A stretch of 64,000 nucleotides of DNA from NCBI RefSeq assembly GCF_000306115.2, contig NZ_AKWX02000013.1, positions 1 to 64,000 on the forward strand. The letters run 5' to 3'. This DNA comes from Leptospira wolffii serovar Khorat str. Khorat-H2 (GTDB taxonomy: Bacteria > Spirochaetota > Leptospiria > Leptospirales > Leptospiraceae). This document shows positions 24,343 through 32,601 of the stretch, piece by piece (the stretch's first letter is position 1; every line of letters begins with the position of its first letter). The translations under genes and the position numbers were made by a program. The notes under the pieces are model-generated. The model worked only from the letters and a program-made list of their open reading frames with translations. It ran no database searches and was not told where the DNA came from.

Positions 24343-27327
24343 GTGTTTGATTTTCTTCGATCATTTTTCGTCCAAAACGTTTCCGCCGAGATTCTACCGG
24401 CCACTTACAATCCATGGCTGGTCGCGCTATCCATTCTCATAGCCATATTCGCTTCCTATATCGCGCTTCAGATCGTAGTTAAGAATATTCCGGAATCCGC
24501 ACCTCCTATCACTAAATATCTGGTACTGTCGGCGGCAAGCCTTGCCCTCGGCTGCGGAGTCTGGTCCATGCATTTCATCGGTATGCTTTCCTTCCAGCTC
24601 TGCACAACCGTAGAATACGATAAGAGTCTGACCATTCTCTCTATGGTTCCCAGCCTATTTGCATCGACCATTGCCTTATCCTTGGTCCGTCGTCCTAAGA
24701 TTTCTGCCGCCGAACTTATATTAGGTGGAGTTTGCGTCGGTTCGGGAATCGGCGCCATGCATTATACTGGCATGGCCGCCATGGAAATGACCGCCTTCCT
24801 ACGTTACGATCCTTGGTTCTTCGCGCTTTCCATTATAGTAGCCGTCATTCTAGCCATAGTTTCCCTTTGGGTCCGTTTCGGTTTGGAAGGACTGAGATTA
24901 GGGTCCCAATGGCCTTCCATAATCGCCGCTTGCACGATGGGAACCGCGATCTCCGGTATGCATTATACCGGCATGTTCGCCGCTCGTTTCATAGGGGACT
25001 CCCGGACTATTTTAAACACGGAAGCTTCGGATCCGACTTTTCTTGCGTTATCCGTCACCTTTATTACGATCGCCTTTTCGGCATTCACCTTCGCGGTGAA
25101 TTGGTTTCTGAGATACAGGGTTCTCGTGCAGAATCTCAGGACCAGCGAATCCAGATTACGAACCATCATCACTACCGCCGTAGACGGAATCATCACGATC
25201 GACGCCCAAGGAGTCATCCAAGACTTCAACCGCTCCGCGGAGTTGATCTTCGGCTACGAGATTTCCGAAGTGATCGGAAAGAATATCAGGGACCTGATTC
25301 CCGATCCCTATTATACGGGCCTGGAAAAAAAGAATAAAAACGAATTGAGCGCCGGGCTCGCGAAAATAGTCGGAAAGAGCCGCGAAGTCGTAGGTATCCG
25401 CAAAGACGGCTCCGACTTCCCTCTTCGGTTGGCGATAGGACATGCGAAACTTCCGGAAGGAAGCCTATTCGTAGGATTTGTCACCGATATCAGCGAAAGA
25501 AAAATGATAGAGACCGCTTTGAAGCAAAGCGAACAGCAGGTGAGATCCCTCATAGAGAATATCCCCGGAATCACCTATCGATGTCTCCCCAATAAGGATT
25601 GGAAGATGCTCTTTATGAGCGACGCCTCGGAAAGCGTTACCGGTTATTCCGTCGCGGATTTTGCCCGCCCGGATTCCGAGCTTTCTTTTAAGAATATCAT
25701 TCATCCGGCAGACTTGGCAAGAGTCGAGGCCGAAGTCGACGAGGCTATTCTTCTCAAAAAACCTTTTACATTAGAATATCGGATTATACGAAAAAATGGG
25801 GAGATCCGGTGGCTTTGGGAAAACGGGAGCGGTCTCTTCGGCGGAAACGGAGAAGTTCTATTTTTAGACGGAGTGATTCTGGACATCACGGAAAGAAGGA
25901 ATATGGAGGAGGCTCTTAGGCAGGAAAAAGAAAAAGCGGAACTGGCCGCGATCACAAAGACCGCCTTTCTCGCCAACATGAGCCACGAAATCCGGACTCC
26001 CATGAACGCGATTTTAGGATTCACCGAAGTTCTACTTTCCGAAAATCTAAAAAGGGAACACAGAAGCCATCTTGAAACCGTCAAAAATTCCGCGAAATCT
26101 TTATTACGACTTTTGAATGACATCCTGAATACGGCGAAACTAGAGAAGGGTGCGGTCGAGTTGGAAGCGATAGGTTTTTCCCTTTTCAAATTGCTCGGAG
26201 AACTTAAATCCAGTTTGGGTATAGGCGCGAGAAAGAAGAATCTTCAATTCGAAGTAATGCGGGATCCTTCCGTCCCCGAATTCTATATCGGTGATTCTCT
26301 CCGCATCCGCCAGATTCTTACCAACCTGATAGGGAACGCCGTAAAATTCACGGATAGCGGTAAGGTCACCCTAGGAGTGGAAAGACAGGGAGAGAATCTG
26401 CACTTTTATGTGAAGGACACCGGGATAGGAATCCATTCCGATCGATTGGAAAAGATTTTCGAACCTTTTACGCAAGCGGACGTCTCCACTTCCAGACGTT
26501 TCGGCGGAACGGGACTCGGGACCACTATATGCAAACAACTCACGGAACTCATGGGGGGCAAAATTTGGGCGGAGAGTGTGCTCGGAGAAGGAAGCACCTT
26601 CCATGTGTTACTGCCTCTGCACGAAGGCGGCAGCTCAGGACAGGAAAGGGTATCGGGAAGCGATTTCATTCTACCCGCTTTAAAAATCCTGGTCGTGGAC
26701 GACATGGAAAAGAATACCGAATTAGTCCGTCTTTTACTTCGAAACCAGGGACATACGATAATCGTGGTTCATAGCGGAGAAGAAGCGGTGCAGGTGGCCA
26801 CTTCGGAATCCTTCGACCTGATTCTTATGGATGTCCATATGCCGGGTCTGGACGGTAGACAAGCGACTCAAGTTATTCGCATGCACGAAACTCAGGAAGA
26901 AAGCCGCAGGACTCCTATTATAGCCCTGACCGCAAGCGTCCTCCCCGACGATAGGGCCGCAGTGGAAGAAGCAGGGATGGACGGATTCATCGCTAAACCG
27001 GTGGACGTAAGCGAAATGATCTCCGAAATCGCGAGAGTATTAGGGTATTCGAATGTAATAAATAAGGAGAAGCCGACGACGGTCCCTTCTTTCGGACCGG
27101 AGGAAGTTTGGGATCCGGCTCGCGCTTCCCGACTTGCGGAACTACTCTCCGATTCTTTAAGAAGAGGTTCTTTCGAAAGCGAATACTTGGAGGAGCTTAT
27201 GGGATTGATTCATTCTAAAGTCCAAAAAGCGCTGTACGACTCCTTACGGATCAAGATCGAACAATTCGAGTTCGAAGAAGCGCGGAATATTCTCAAGGGA
27301 ATATCCGTCGAGCTCGGATTGTTTTAG
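24343..27327 (+). CDS. MHYT-domain hybrid histidine kinase
   Basis: 994 residues, GTG start at 24343. The N-terminal MHYT sensor has seven membrane helices (about 20-250) and the repeated motifs MHFIGM, MHYTGMAAM and MHYTGMFA, proposed to bind metal and sense diatomic gases. It continues with PAS (about 270-390), PAS/PAC (about 395-520), HisKA (FLANMSHEIRTPMNA), HATPase (NLIGNAVKF, DTGIGI, GTGLGTTI) and a C-terminal receiver (ILVVDDMEKN, LMDVHMPGLDG, KPVD). The helical tail may act as a phosphotransfer or dimer element. Followed after 15 bp by the HD-GYP regulator. Confidence 0.92.
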   Translation: MFDFLRSFFVQNVSAEILPATYNPWLVALSILIAIFASYIALQIVVKNIPESAPPITKYLVLSAASLALGCGVWSMHFIGMLSFQLCTTVEYDKSLTILSMVPSLFASTIALSLVRRPKISAAELILGGVCVGSGIGAMHYTGMAAMEMTAFLRYDPWFFALSIIVAVILAIVSLWVRFGLEGLRLGSQWPSIIAACTMGTAISGMHYTGMFAARFIGDSRTILNTEASDPTFLALSVTFITIAFSAFTFAVNWFLRYRVLVQNLRTSESRLRTIITTAVDGIITIDAQGVIQDFNRSAELIFGYEISEVIGKNIRDLIPDPYYTGLEKKNKNELSAGLAKIVGKSREVVGIRKDGSDFPLRLAIGHAKLPEGSLFVGFVTDISERKMIETALKQSEQQVRSLIENIPGITYRCLPNKDWKMLFMSDASESVTGYSVADFARPDSELSFKNIIHPADLARVEAEVDEAILLKKPFTLEYRIIRKNGEIRWLWENGSGLFGGNGEVLFLDGVILDITERRNMEEALRQEKEKAELAAITKTAFLANMSHEIRTPMNAILGFTEVLLSENLKREHRSHLETVKNSAKSLLRLLNDILNTAKLEKGAVELEAIGFSLFKLLGELKSSLGIGARKKNLQFEVMRDPSVPEFYIGDSLRIRQILTNLIGNAVKFTDSGKVTLGVERQGENLHFYVKDTGIGIHSDRLEKIFEPFTQADVSTSRRFGGTGLGTTICKQLTELMGGKIWAESVLGEGSTFHVLLPLHEGGSSGQERVSGSDFILPALKILVVDDMEKNTELVRLLLRNQGHTIIVVHSGEEAVQVATSESFDLILMDVHMPGLDGRQATQVIRMHETQEESRRTPIIALTASVLPDDRAAVEEAGMDGFIAKPVDVSEMISEIARVLGYSNVINKEKPTTVPSFGPEEVWDPARASRLAELLSDSLRRGSFESEYLEELMGLIHSKVQKALYDSLRIKIEQFEFEEARNILKGISVELGLF

Positions 27328-27342
27328 AATACGGGAGATTCC

Positions 27343-28338
27343 ATGGAAAATTTTACCGATTTTAAACCTAAGATTCTAGTCGTGGACGATGAGGCCGCCA
27401 ATCTTCAAGTCCTCAAACAGATTTTACAGGACGACTATAAACTTCTATTTGCGAAGGACGGTTTTAAGGCGATAGAACTCGCAATTTCGGAAAAACCGAA
27501 TCTAATTCTCTTGGACGTCATGATGCCCGGACTTACGGGCCACGAGACCTGTAAGAGATTGATCCAAGAGCCGACTACTTCCAGGATTCCGGTAATATTC
27601 GTGACCGCCATGGCGGAAGAAGAGGACGAAGCGGACGGTTTCGCCTCGGGAGCCGTCGACTATATCACGAAACCTGTAAGTCCGGCGATCGTAAAGGCGA
27701 GAGTGAAAACCCATCTTTCCCTGGTTAGAAACGAGGAACTCGTAGAGACCAGATTGCAAATCATACAAAGATTAGGGCTCGCGGCCGAATACAAGGACAA
27801 CGAAACAGGCCTACACGTAATCCGGATGAGCCATTATTCCAAGACATTGGCAAGTGCATTAGGTTATTCTAATGATTACGCGGAAAAGATCCTACATGCC
27901 TCTCCTATGCACGATATCGGTAAGATAGGGATCCCGGACAATATCCTGCAAAAACCGGGCAAACTCACTCCCGAAGAATGGGAGGTCATGAAAAGACATC
28001 CTAATATCGGCGCTGAAATCATAGGAGACCACGACTCCAATCTTTTGCAGGTGGCAAAAAGTATCGCCCAGAACCACCACGAAAAATGGGACGGCTCCGG
28101 ATATCCGAACGGATTCCAAGGTGAAGGTATTCCCATAGAGGCGAGAATTGTGGCCTTGGCGGACGTATTCGACGCTTTGACGACCGAAAGACCCTATAAA
28201 AAGGCCTGGGAGATTTCCGACGCGATCGAATTCATCCGAAAGGAATCCGGAAAGCATTTCGATCCGAATCTAGTTCCCGTTTTCCTGGACCAAATGCCGG
28301 AACTTCTAAAAATACGGGATCGTTGGGCGGAAAAATAA
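27343..28338 (+). CDS. Response regulator with HD-GYP c-di-GMP phosphodiesterase domain
   Basis: 331 residues. Receiver: ILVVDDEAANLQVL, phosphoacceptor in LLDVMMPG, lysine in KPVSP (residues about 8-125). HD-GYP domain: HVIRMSHYSK, the HD pair in MHDIGKIGIPD, KRHPNIGAEI, HHEKWDGSGYP and ALADVFDALT. All metal-binding and GYP residues are present, so it should hydrolyse cyclic di-GMP. The likely output of the preceding kinases. Converges with the SDR gene three bases later. Confidence 0.95.
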   Translation: MENFTDFKPKILVVDDEAANLQVLKQILQDDYKLLFAKDGFKAIELAISEKPNLILLDVMMPGLTGHETCKRLIQEPTTSRIPVIFVTAMAEEEDEADGFASGAVDYITKPVSPAIVKARVKTHLSLVRNEELVETRLQIIQRLGLAAEYKDNETGLHVIRMSHYSKTLASALGYSNDYAEKILHASPMHDIGKIGIPDNILQKPGKLTPEEWEVMKRHPNIGAEIIGDHDSNLLQVAKSIAQNHHEKWDGSGYPNGFQGEGIPIEARIVALADVFDALTTERPYKKAWEISDAIEFIRKESGKHFDPNLVPVFLDQMPELLKIRDRWAEK

Positions 28339-28341
28339 TTC

Positions 28342-29025
28342 TTAAAGGACGCCCTTAGGGGGAAGCAATAATATCTCGTCCTGATTGAATGTCCGGGGTT
28401 GAGAATATACATTGGCGAGCAATTCCGCCGCGTCCGCAACAGGGATCATGTCTTTCCTATCGAATCCTTCTCTCCCGTCCCAGATGGACGTGTCGATCGC
28501 GCCCGCATAAACGACGCTCACTCGAATGCCCCTATTCTTAACTTCTTCCCGGATCGCTTTTGCAAAACCTGCGATCCCGTGTTTGGAAGCGCAATAGGGA
28601 GAAGATTCCGGAAAGCCCTGCTTTCCTGCTGTGGAAGAGATATAACAGAGTAAGGACCCGTTACCTAAGGCAGGCAAGAGCTTAGAGGTAAGCAATATAG
28701 GAGCGCTTAGATTCAGGGTAAGATGTCTTTGCAGATCCTCCCATTCCAGGTCCTCGATTTTTAGAAAGAGTCCGTCGCCGGAAGCGAAATATACCGCGTC
28801 TATGTTCTTCCAATATCCCAGAAGGGCCAAAGAGAACTTTAAGGTAGCCTCAGGATTTCCCAGATCGCAGAAATAATTCCTTCCTTTTTCGGGAGAGGAT
28901 TCCAAATGGATTCCCCTTCTGGAAATCCCGATCGGGAAATACCCCGGAATAACATTCAGTTTTCCTAATAAAGCTTTTCCGATTCCGGAACCTGCTCCGA
29001 CTACCAGTATGTTCTTGGATTCCAT
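28342..29025 (-). CDS. Short-chain dehydrogenase/reductase
   Basis: 227 residues. NAD(P)-binding motif VVGAGSGIGKALL at the N-terminus and catalytic Ser and Tyr-x3-Lys in ISSTAG and YCASK. It is shorter than the usual 250 residues but complete through the C-terminal helix. Four bases downstream of mtnB, so it is the third gene of the mtnD-mtnB operon. Its substrate may relate to methionine salvage, but this is only positional inference. Confidence 0.88.
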   Translation of the reverse strand: MESKNILVVGAGSGIGKALLGKLNVIPGYFPIGISRRGIHLESSPEKGRNYFCDLGNPEATLKFSLALLGYWKNIDAVYFASGDGLFLKIEDLEWEDLQRHLTLNLSAPILLTSKLLPALGNGSLLCYISSTAGKQGFPESSPYCASKHGIAGFAKAIREEVKNRGIRVSVVYAGAIDTSIWDGREGFDRKDMIPVADAAELLANVYSQPRTFNQDEILLLPPKGVL

Positions 29026-29029
29026 GGCC

Positions 29030-29665
29030 CTATTTGGACATAGCCCGGACTTTTAGCAAGAAATCGGCAGCTTCTAGATGCCGATTGGCTTGGACCAAGT
29101 CCTTGCCCCAAACGGTGATCCCGTGTTTTTCTATAATACAGAATGGGACCCTAGGCTTCGTCTCGGTCAGATATTTTTCAAGGTGATCGGAGATCTCTTG
29201 GACTAACGGATAATTATAGATCACGGGAACGGAAACGTTCGGATTCTCATCCCAGATACCGAAGGCCTTGATAATTTCCAAGGGAATAAGAGGGAGTTCC
29301 TCGATCGGATTTTCTTTTGAAACCCCGATTTCAATCAGATTGGATTCGGGAGTGTGAACATGTAGAGAACATCCCATCTCGGGGAATGCCTTATAGACCG
29401 CCCTGTGGATGGAGGTCTCCGCAGAAGGCTTTAGGCCTTCTCTGCCTTTCCAGCCTTCCCTTACCTTGCCCGTTTGGATATCCACGGGCAGGAAGTCCTT
29501 GCGAGTGAGTTTATTTTTATCTAGTCCGCTTCCGCTGACCCAGAATAGGGAAGAATCTTTCTCGTCCTTGACGGATAGATTGCCGGCAGTACCCGGCATC
29601 CATCCTTTGGAATGATACAGAACTCCCGACTCCGCCAAGCGGGTGAGAATTTTCTTTTGGGACAT
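29030..29665 (-). CDS. mtnB: Methylthioribulose-1-phosphate dehydratase
   Basis: 211 residues, class II aldolase fold. Zinc ligands are visible in LHVHTPESN and in KHGITVWGKD. The substrate-binding WVSGSGLDK lies near residues 42-50, and the general acid/base Glu lies in SAETSIHRAVYKA. It dehydrates methylthioribulose 1-phosphate in methionine salvage, recycling the methylthioadenosine made by spermidine synthase (a spermidine pathway is encoded at 48-51 kb). Three bases from mtnD. Confidence 0.92.
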   Translation of the reverse strand: MSQKKILTRLAESGVLYHSKGWMPGTAGNLSVKDEKDSSLFWVSGSGLDKNKLTRKDFLPVDIQTGKVREGWKGREGLKPSAETSIHRAVYKAFPEMGCSLHVHTPESNLIEIGVSKENPIEELPLIPLEIIKAFGIWDENPNVSVPVIYNYPLVQEISDHLEKYLTETKPRVPFCIIEKHGITVWGKDLVQANRHLEAADFLLKVRAMSK

Positions 29666-29668
29666 TTT

Positions 29669-30202
29669 TTAGACTAGAGCTGTAGTTTCTTCTACGTAAT
29701 TCGGAACCCAGCCGCTCATATCTTGGAAGTAGCGAACCGCTTTGATTCTCTTGTTTTCGTCCAGAGTGAACCAATGGTTGGTATTTTTAGGAACGGAAAT
29801 GAAATCGTTCTTAAAGACTTTGACCAGGAATTTCTCTCCGCCTAAGGCGAAACCGAAGACTCCGGAACCGTCCACGATATATCGAACTTCGTCGTCCGTA
29901 TGATAATGGACTTTGTCGAACTTGGCGAGCATCTCTCCCAGACCGGGAACATCGGGGTGTAGAACGATCAGGTCTCTGGATTGGTATCCTTCCTTTTCCT
30001 TCAATACTTCGAAACGATAGTCCAGATTTTTGAGAAGAGTTTCTTTTTCCTCGTCCACTAACACTTGCTTGTCAGTGAGAGACTTGGACTCCTCCGGTAC
30101 GAGCCAATGATCGTAGAGGACTCCTCTCTTTTCTAAGAAAGATTTTACTTCCGCATTGTCTGTGATTTCCGGAAGACCGGGTTTTTGGACGATGGTAGCC
30201 AT
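29669..30202 (-). CDS. mtnD: Acireductone dioxygenase
   Basis: 177 residues, cupin fold. Metal ligands are visible in [13 protein letters not shown] (H-x-H-x4-E) and the final His in NTNHWF. It converts acireductone and oxygen to the keto-acid precursor of methionine (Fe form). Length normal. First gene of mtnD-mtnB-SDR. An mtnC-type phosphatase/enolase is not in the window. Confidence 0.93.
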   Translation of the reverse strand: MATIVQKPGLPEITDNAEVKSFLEKRGVLYDHWLVPEESKSLTDKQVLVDEEKETLLKNLDYRFEVLKEKEGYQSRDLIVLHPDVPGLGEMLAKFDKVHYHTDDEVRYIVDGSGVFGFALGGEKFLVKVFKNDFISVPKNTNHWFTLDENKRIKAVRYFQDMSGWVPNYVEETTALV

Positions 30203-30325
30203 TGTATTCTCCTTTGGGTGTGTGTTCCTTTTAAACTGCCCGACAAATCGGACTCCGCACCCTCAAGCGGTAGTCTCCCCCCTCCCCGGCATTTGTATCC
30301 TAACCGAGGAAAGGTTTTCTGTCCA
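30203..30325 (-). promoter_or_regulatory. Promoter and structured leader of the mtnD operon
   Basis: On the minus strand -35 TGGACA (30320-30325), 17-bp spacer, -10 TAGGAT (30297-30302). The leader of about 90 nt holds two hairpins, CCGC-TTGAGGGT-GCGG and GTCCGA-TTTG-TCGGGC (one G-T pair). It ends with AAAGGAG before the ATG. I see no match to a known SAM riboswitch. Confidence 0.6.
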
Positions 30326-30333
30326 GTATGGAA

Positions 30334-30900
30334 TTATTTATTCACTCGCTCTACGTAAGTGAGATCTCTCAAGTCTATCTTGATCGTATCCCCTTGCTTG
30401 ATAAAGATGGGAACGTTGATCTCTCCTCCGGTTTCCACGGTCACTCTTTTCAAGGCCGTTCCGGAAGTGTCTCCCTTTAAACCTTCTTCTGCATAAGTGA
30501 CTGCAAGAACCGCAAAATTGGGAGGAGTTACGCCTATGGGTTTTCCTTCGTAAAAGGAAACTTCCATAGGAGTCTCTTCTTTCAAGAAAGGAAGAATATC
30601 TTCCAAGTATTCCTTGGATACGGGAAGCTGCTCGAAGTCGTTGGTATCCATGAAGATGATATCATCCCCTTCGGAATAGCAGATAGTCATCTGTCTCTTT
30701 TCCAATTCCACGGATTCCAGCTTTTCGGCAGCTTTAAAAGTTCTTTCGATGGAGCTGTTTCGAACCAGGTTCTTCAATTTCGTGCGAATGAAGGCGGACC
30801 CTTTGCCAGGATTCACGAATTCGCTTCTAACTACGGAGTATAGTTCCCCTTCTACTTTGAGAACCATGCCTTTTTTAACTTCGGTAATGCCTAAGTTCAT
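30334..30900 (-). CDS. efp: Translation elongation factor P
   Basis: 188 residues, three-domain EF-P, which relieves ribosome stalling at polyproline. The modification loop reads NPGKGSAFIR with K33 as the lysine that can be beta-lysylated. The C-terminal OB domain ends GDTIKIDLRDLTYVERV. A lysine 2,3-aminomutase gene of the EpmB/KamA superfamily lies 1.7 kb away, consistent with beta-lysine supply, but no epmA ligase is visible in the window. Confidence 0.97.
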   Translation of the reverse strand: MNLGITEVKKGMVLKVEGELYSVVRSEFVNPGKGSAFIRTKLKNLVRNSSIERTFKAAEKLESVELEKRQMTICYSEGDDIIFMDTNDFEQLPVSKEYLEDILPFLKEETPMEVSFYEGKPIGVTPPNFAVLAVTYAEEGLKGDTSGTALKRVTVETGGEINVPIFIKQGDTIKIDLRDLTYVERVNK

Positions 30901-31071
30901 AAACGACCTAAAATAAAGATTACGCTCCTTCTATATCTTTGTGGGAAGACGCGGTGTCAAGCGATGTAATGGACCGTTATTTGTAATATTTCTAGGCCAA
31001 AATCAGTTCGACTTTTCCCCCTCCAAAAAGAGGATCCCGATTGGAAAAGATTTCCGGAGAACCCTTTGTTG

Positions 31072-31986
31072 ATGAAAAAAAGACTGATCCTATCAATCAT
31101 CCTATTCCTGAGCTGGGGAATGGCGAATTGCAAAAAAGAGACCCTACGAATCACCGGGTCCGAAACGATGCATACTCTATTGAACGTTGTGGCAAGCGGC
31201 TATGCCCAAAAGAACTCGAACGTAAAAGTGGAAGTACTGGGCGGAGGCTCTTTCGAAGGTATCGAAAAGCTATTCGAAGGCCAGACGGATATCGCGGCCT
31301 CTTCCCGCCCCCTCACTCCCGAAGAGCAAACCCAATTCGAGAGAAAAGGAAAATTCGAGAATGTGCTCATTGCATACGACGGAATTGCTGTGGTGGTGAA
31401 TCCTAAAAACGAGGTGACCAATATCACGTTAGAGCAGGTTTCCAAAATATTCTCCGGAGAAGCCAAAGACTGGTCCCAGGTAGGAGGCAAGCCCGGCCCC
31501 ATTCATGTTCTACTTCGTAACGATAAGAGCGGAACGGCGGCCTACTTCGAAACTCATATCCTGAGACAAAAGGACCTAGGAGACAAGGCTTATCAGGAAA
31601 ATAAGAAGAAGGAGTTCCTAACCGAGGCAAAGACAGTCTCAGATAACGACGTGATGGCCGACGAGATTCAAAAAGATCCGAACGCGATCGGATTCATGGG
31701 AATGGGCAGCGCTCAGATCCAAAATAAGGGTAAGGTCAAATCCCTATTTTATTCCAAGACGGGAAAAGATCCATTCGTGGAACCTAATGTGAATAATGTT
31801 TCGAACAGATCCTACAAGCTGTCTAGAGGGCTTTATCTCTTTTATCTTTCGGATAGAGGAAAGAAAATCGATGAATTCGTGACCTATATCACTTCGGAAG
31901 AAGGACAGGCGCTCGTTCTGAAAAGCGGTTATCTTAGATCCACCTTAAGTACCGTCGAAGTAGAGGCGCAAGCCAAGAAGCCTTAA
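31072..31986 (+). CDS. pstS: PstS-like phosphate-binding lipoprotein
   Basis: 304 residues from the ATG at 31072 (TTG codons just upstream are ignored). Signal peptide MKKRLILSIILFLSWGMANC with lipobox-like MANC. The PstS/phosphate-binding fold is shown by ITGSETMHTLL, GGGSFEGIEKLFEGQTDIAASSR and NDKSGTAAYFETHIL, where Ser/Thr/Asp residues contact the anion. It would bind phosphate (or another oxyanion) at the cell surface for an ABC transporter. No pstCAB follows, so it works with a distant transporter or as a sensor. Confidence 0.87.
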   Translation: MKKRLILSIILFLSWGMANCKKETLRITGSETMHTLLNVVASGYAQKNSNVKVEVLGGGSFEGIEKLFEGQTDIAASSRPLTPEEQTQFERKGKFENVLIAYDGIAVVVNPKNEVTNITLEQVSKIFSGEAKDWSQVGGKPGPIHVLLRNDKSGTAAYFETHILRQKDLGDKAYQENKKKEFLTEAKTVSDNDVMADEIQKDPNAIGFMGMGSAQIQNKGKVKSLFYSKTGKDPFVEPNVNNVSNRSYKLSRGLYLFYLSDRGKKIDEFVTYITSEEGQALVLKSGYLRSTLSTVEVEAQAKKP

Positions 31987-32052
31987 AAACCTATTTTTTC
32001 CCGAAAAAAGGTTGCTTTGTCGGTTTTTACTTCGTCAAAGTAAGAGTTGATT

Positions 32053-32376
32053 ATGAAACGGATCGGGCTATTATCTCTGGTTGTTTTTATCTCGGTGGCC
32101 CTGGTCTCCGAGATTGTAGCTAGGGATTTCAGCTCTAAACCGGCTTTAACGATCATAAAAAAAAGCCGGATCCAAACGTTTCGAGACGGGAACTCACAAG
32201 CGCTTCCCTCCCTTTTCTCTTCTTCCGAAGAAGATAAGGGTTGGGGGTTTGGCGCAGAGCCATTGTTTCACTCTCCACTCGGTGCCTGTCTTGGGGCCTT
32301 AGTCTCTCTCTCCGAATGGGATTTTCCCCGTCACACTCTCGCACATCGCTATCTTTTTCTCCCCCCTCCGGCCTGA
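32053..32376 (+). CDS. Doubtful small exported protein
   Basis: 107 codons from the ATG at 32053. The first 25 residues look like a signal peptide (MKRIGLLSLVVFISVALVSEIVA), but the rest is low-complexity and family-less, ending in LFLPPPA. Ribosome binding is weak. It lies just upstream of the structured leader of kamA and could be part of its untranslated region. Kept at low confidence. Confidence 0.35.
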   Translation: MKRIGLLSLVVFISVALVSEIVARDFSSKPALTIIKKSRIQTFRDGNSQALPSLFSSSEEDKGWGFGAEPLFHSPLGACLGALVSLSEWDFPRHTLAHRYLFLPPPA

Positions 32377-32395
32377 CCGGTGTAATTCTGTAAGG

Positions 32396-32590
32396 CCCTC
32401 AGGGGAGACTATTCCCGGAGATACCGTGCGGTTTCGGGCAAAAATTCCAAACGGTAATATATATAGCGGGAACCCCGCTCATCCTTCTCCTAAGTCTCCA
32501 ACCTTAAACCGATGAGCGCATCTTCCCCGAGGTTTATATAAATAAAATTCTTAGAACGGAAACTCTACGCAGGTTTCCGTTTTTTTTATG
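32396..32590 (+). ncRNA. Structured leader RNA with terminator before kamA (riboswitch-like)
   Basis: A closing stem pairs CCTC-A-GGGGA (32397-32406) with TCCCC-GAGG (32524-32532). Inside are TACCGT (32422-32427) / ACGGTA (32451-32456) and a hairpin AGCGGG (32465-32470) / CCCGCT (32474-32479). The right arm of that hairpin overlaps CGCTCATC (32476-32483), which instead can pair with GATGAGCG (32511-32518). So two helices exclude each other. A strong intrinsic terminator follows. I do not recognise a known riboswitch class; it could also be a free small RNA. Confidence 0.55.
32555..32587 (+). terminator. Intrinsic terminator directly upstream of kamA
   Basis: Perfect 9-bp stem AACGGAAAC (32555-32563) / GTTTCCGTT (32573-32581) running into a stretch of eight T. 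It ends 14 bases before the kamA start codon, so read-through must be controlled for kamA to be expressed. Confidence 0.85.
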
Positions 32591-32601
32591 CAGATACTCG
32601 G

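Noticed and set aside
19260..28257. Many long minus-strand frames opposite the kinase genes
   Set aside because: Shadows of strongly supported plus-strand genes with clear domain motifs.
31041..31406. 121-codon plus-strand frame overlapping pstS
   Set aside because: Out of frame with the pstS protein, which has a signal peptide and family motifs.
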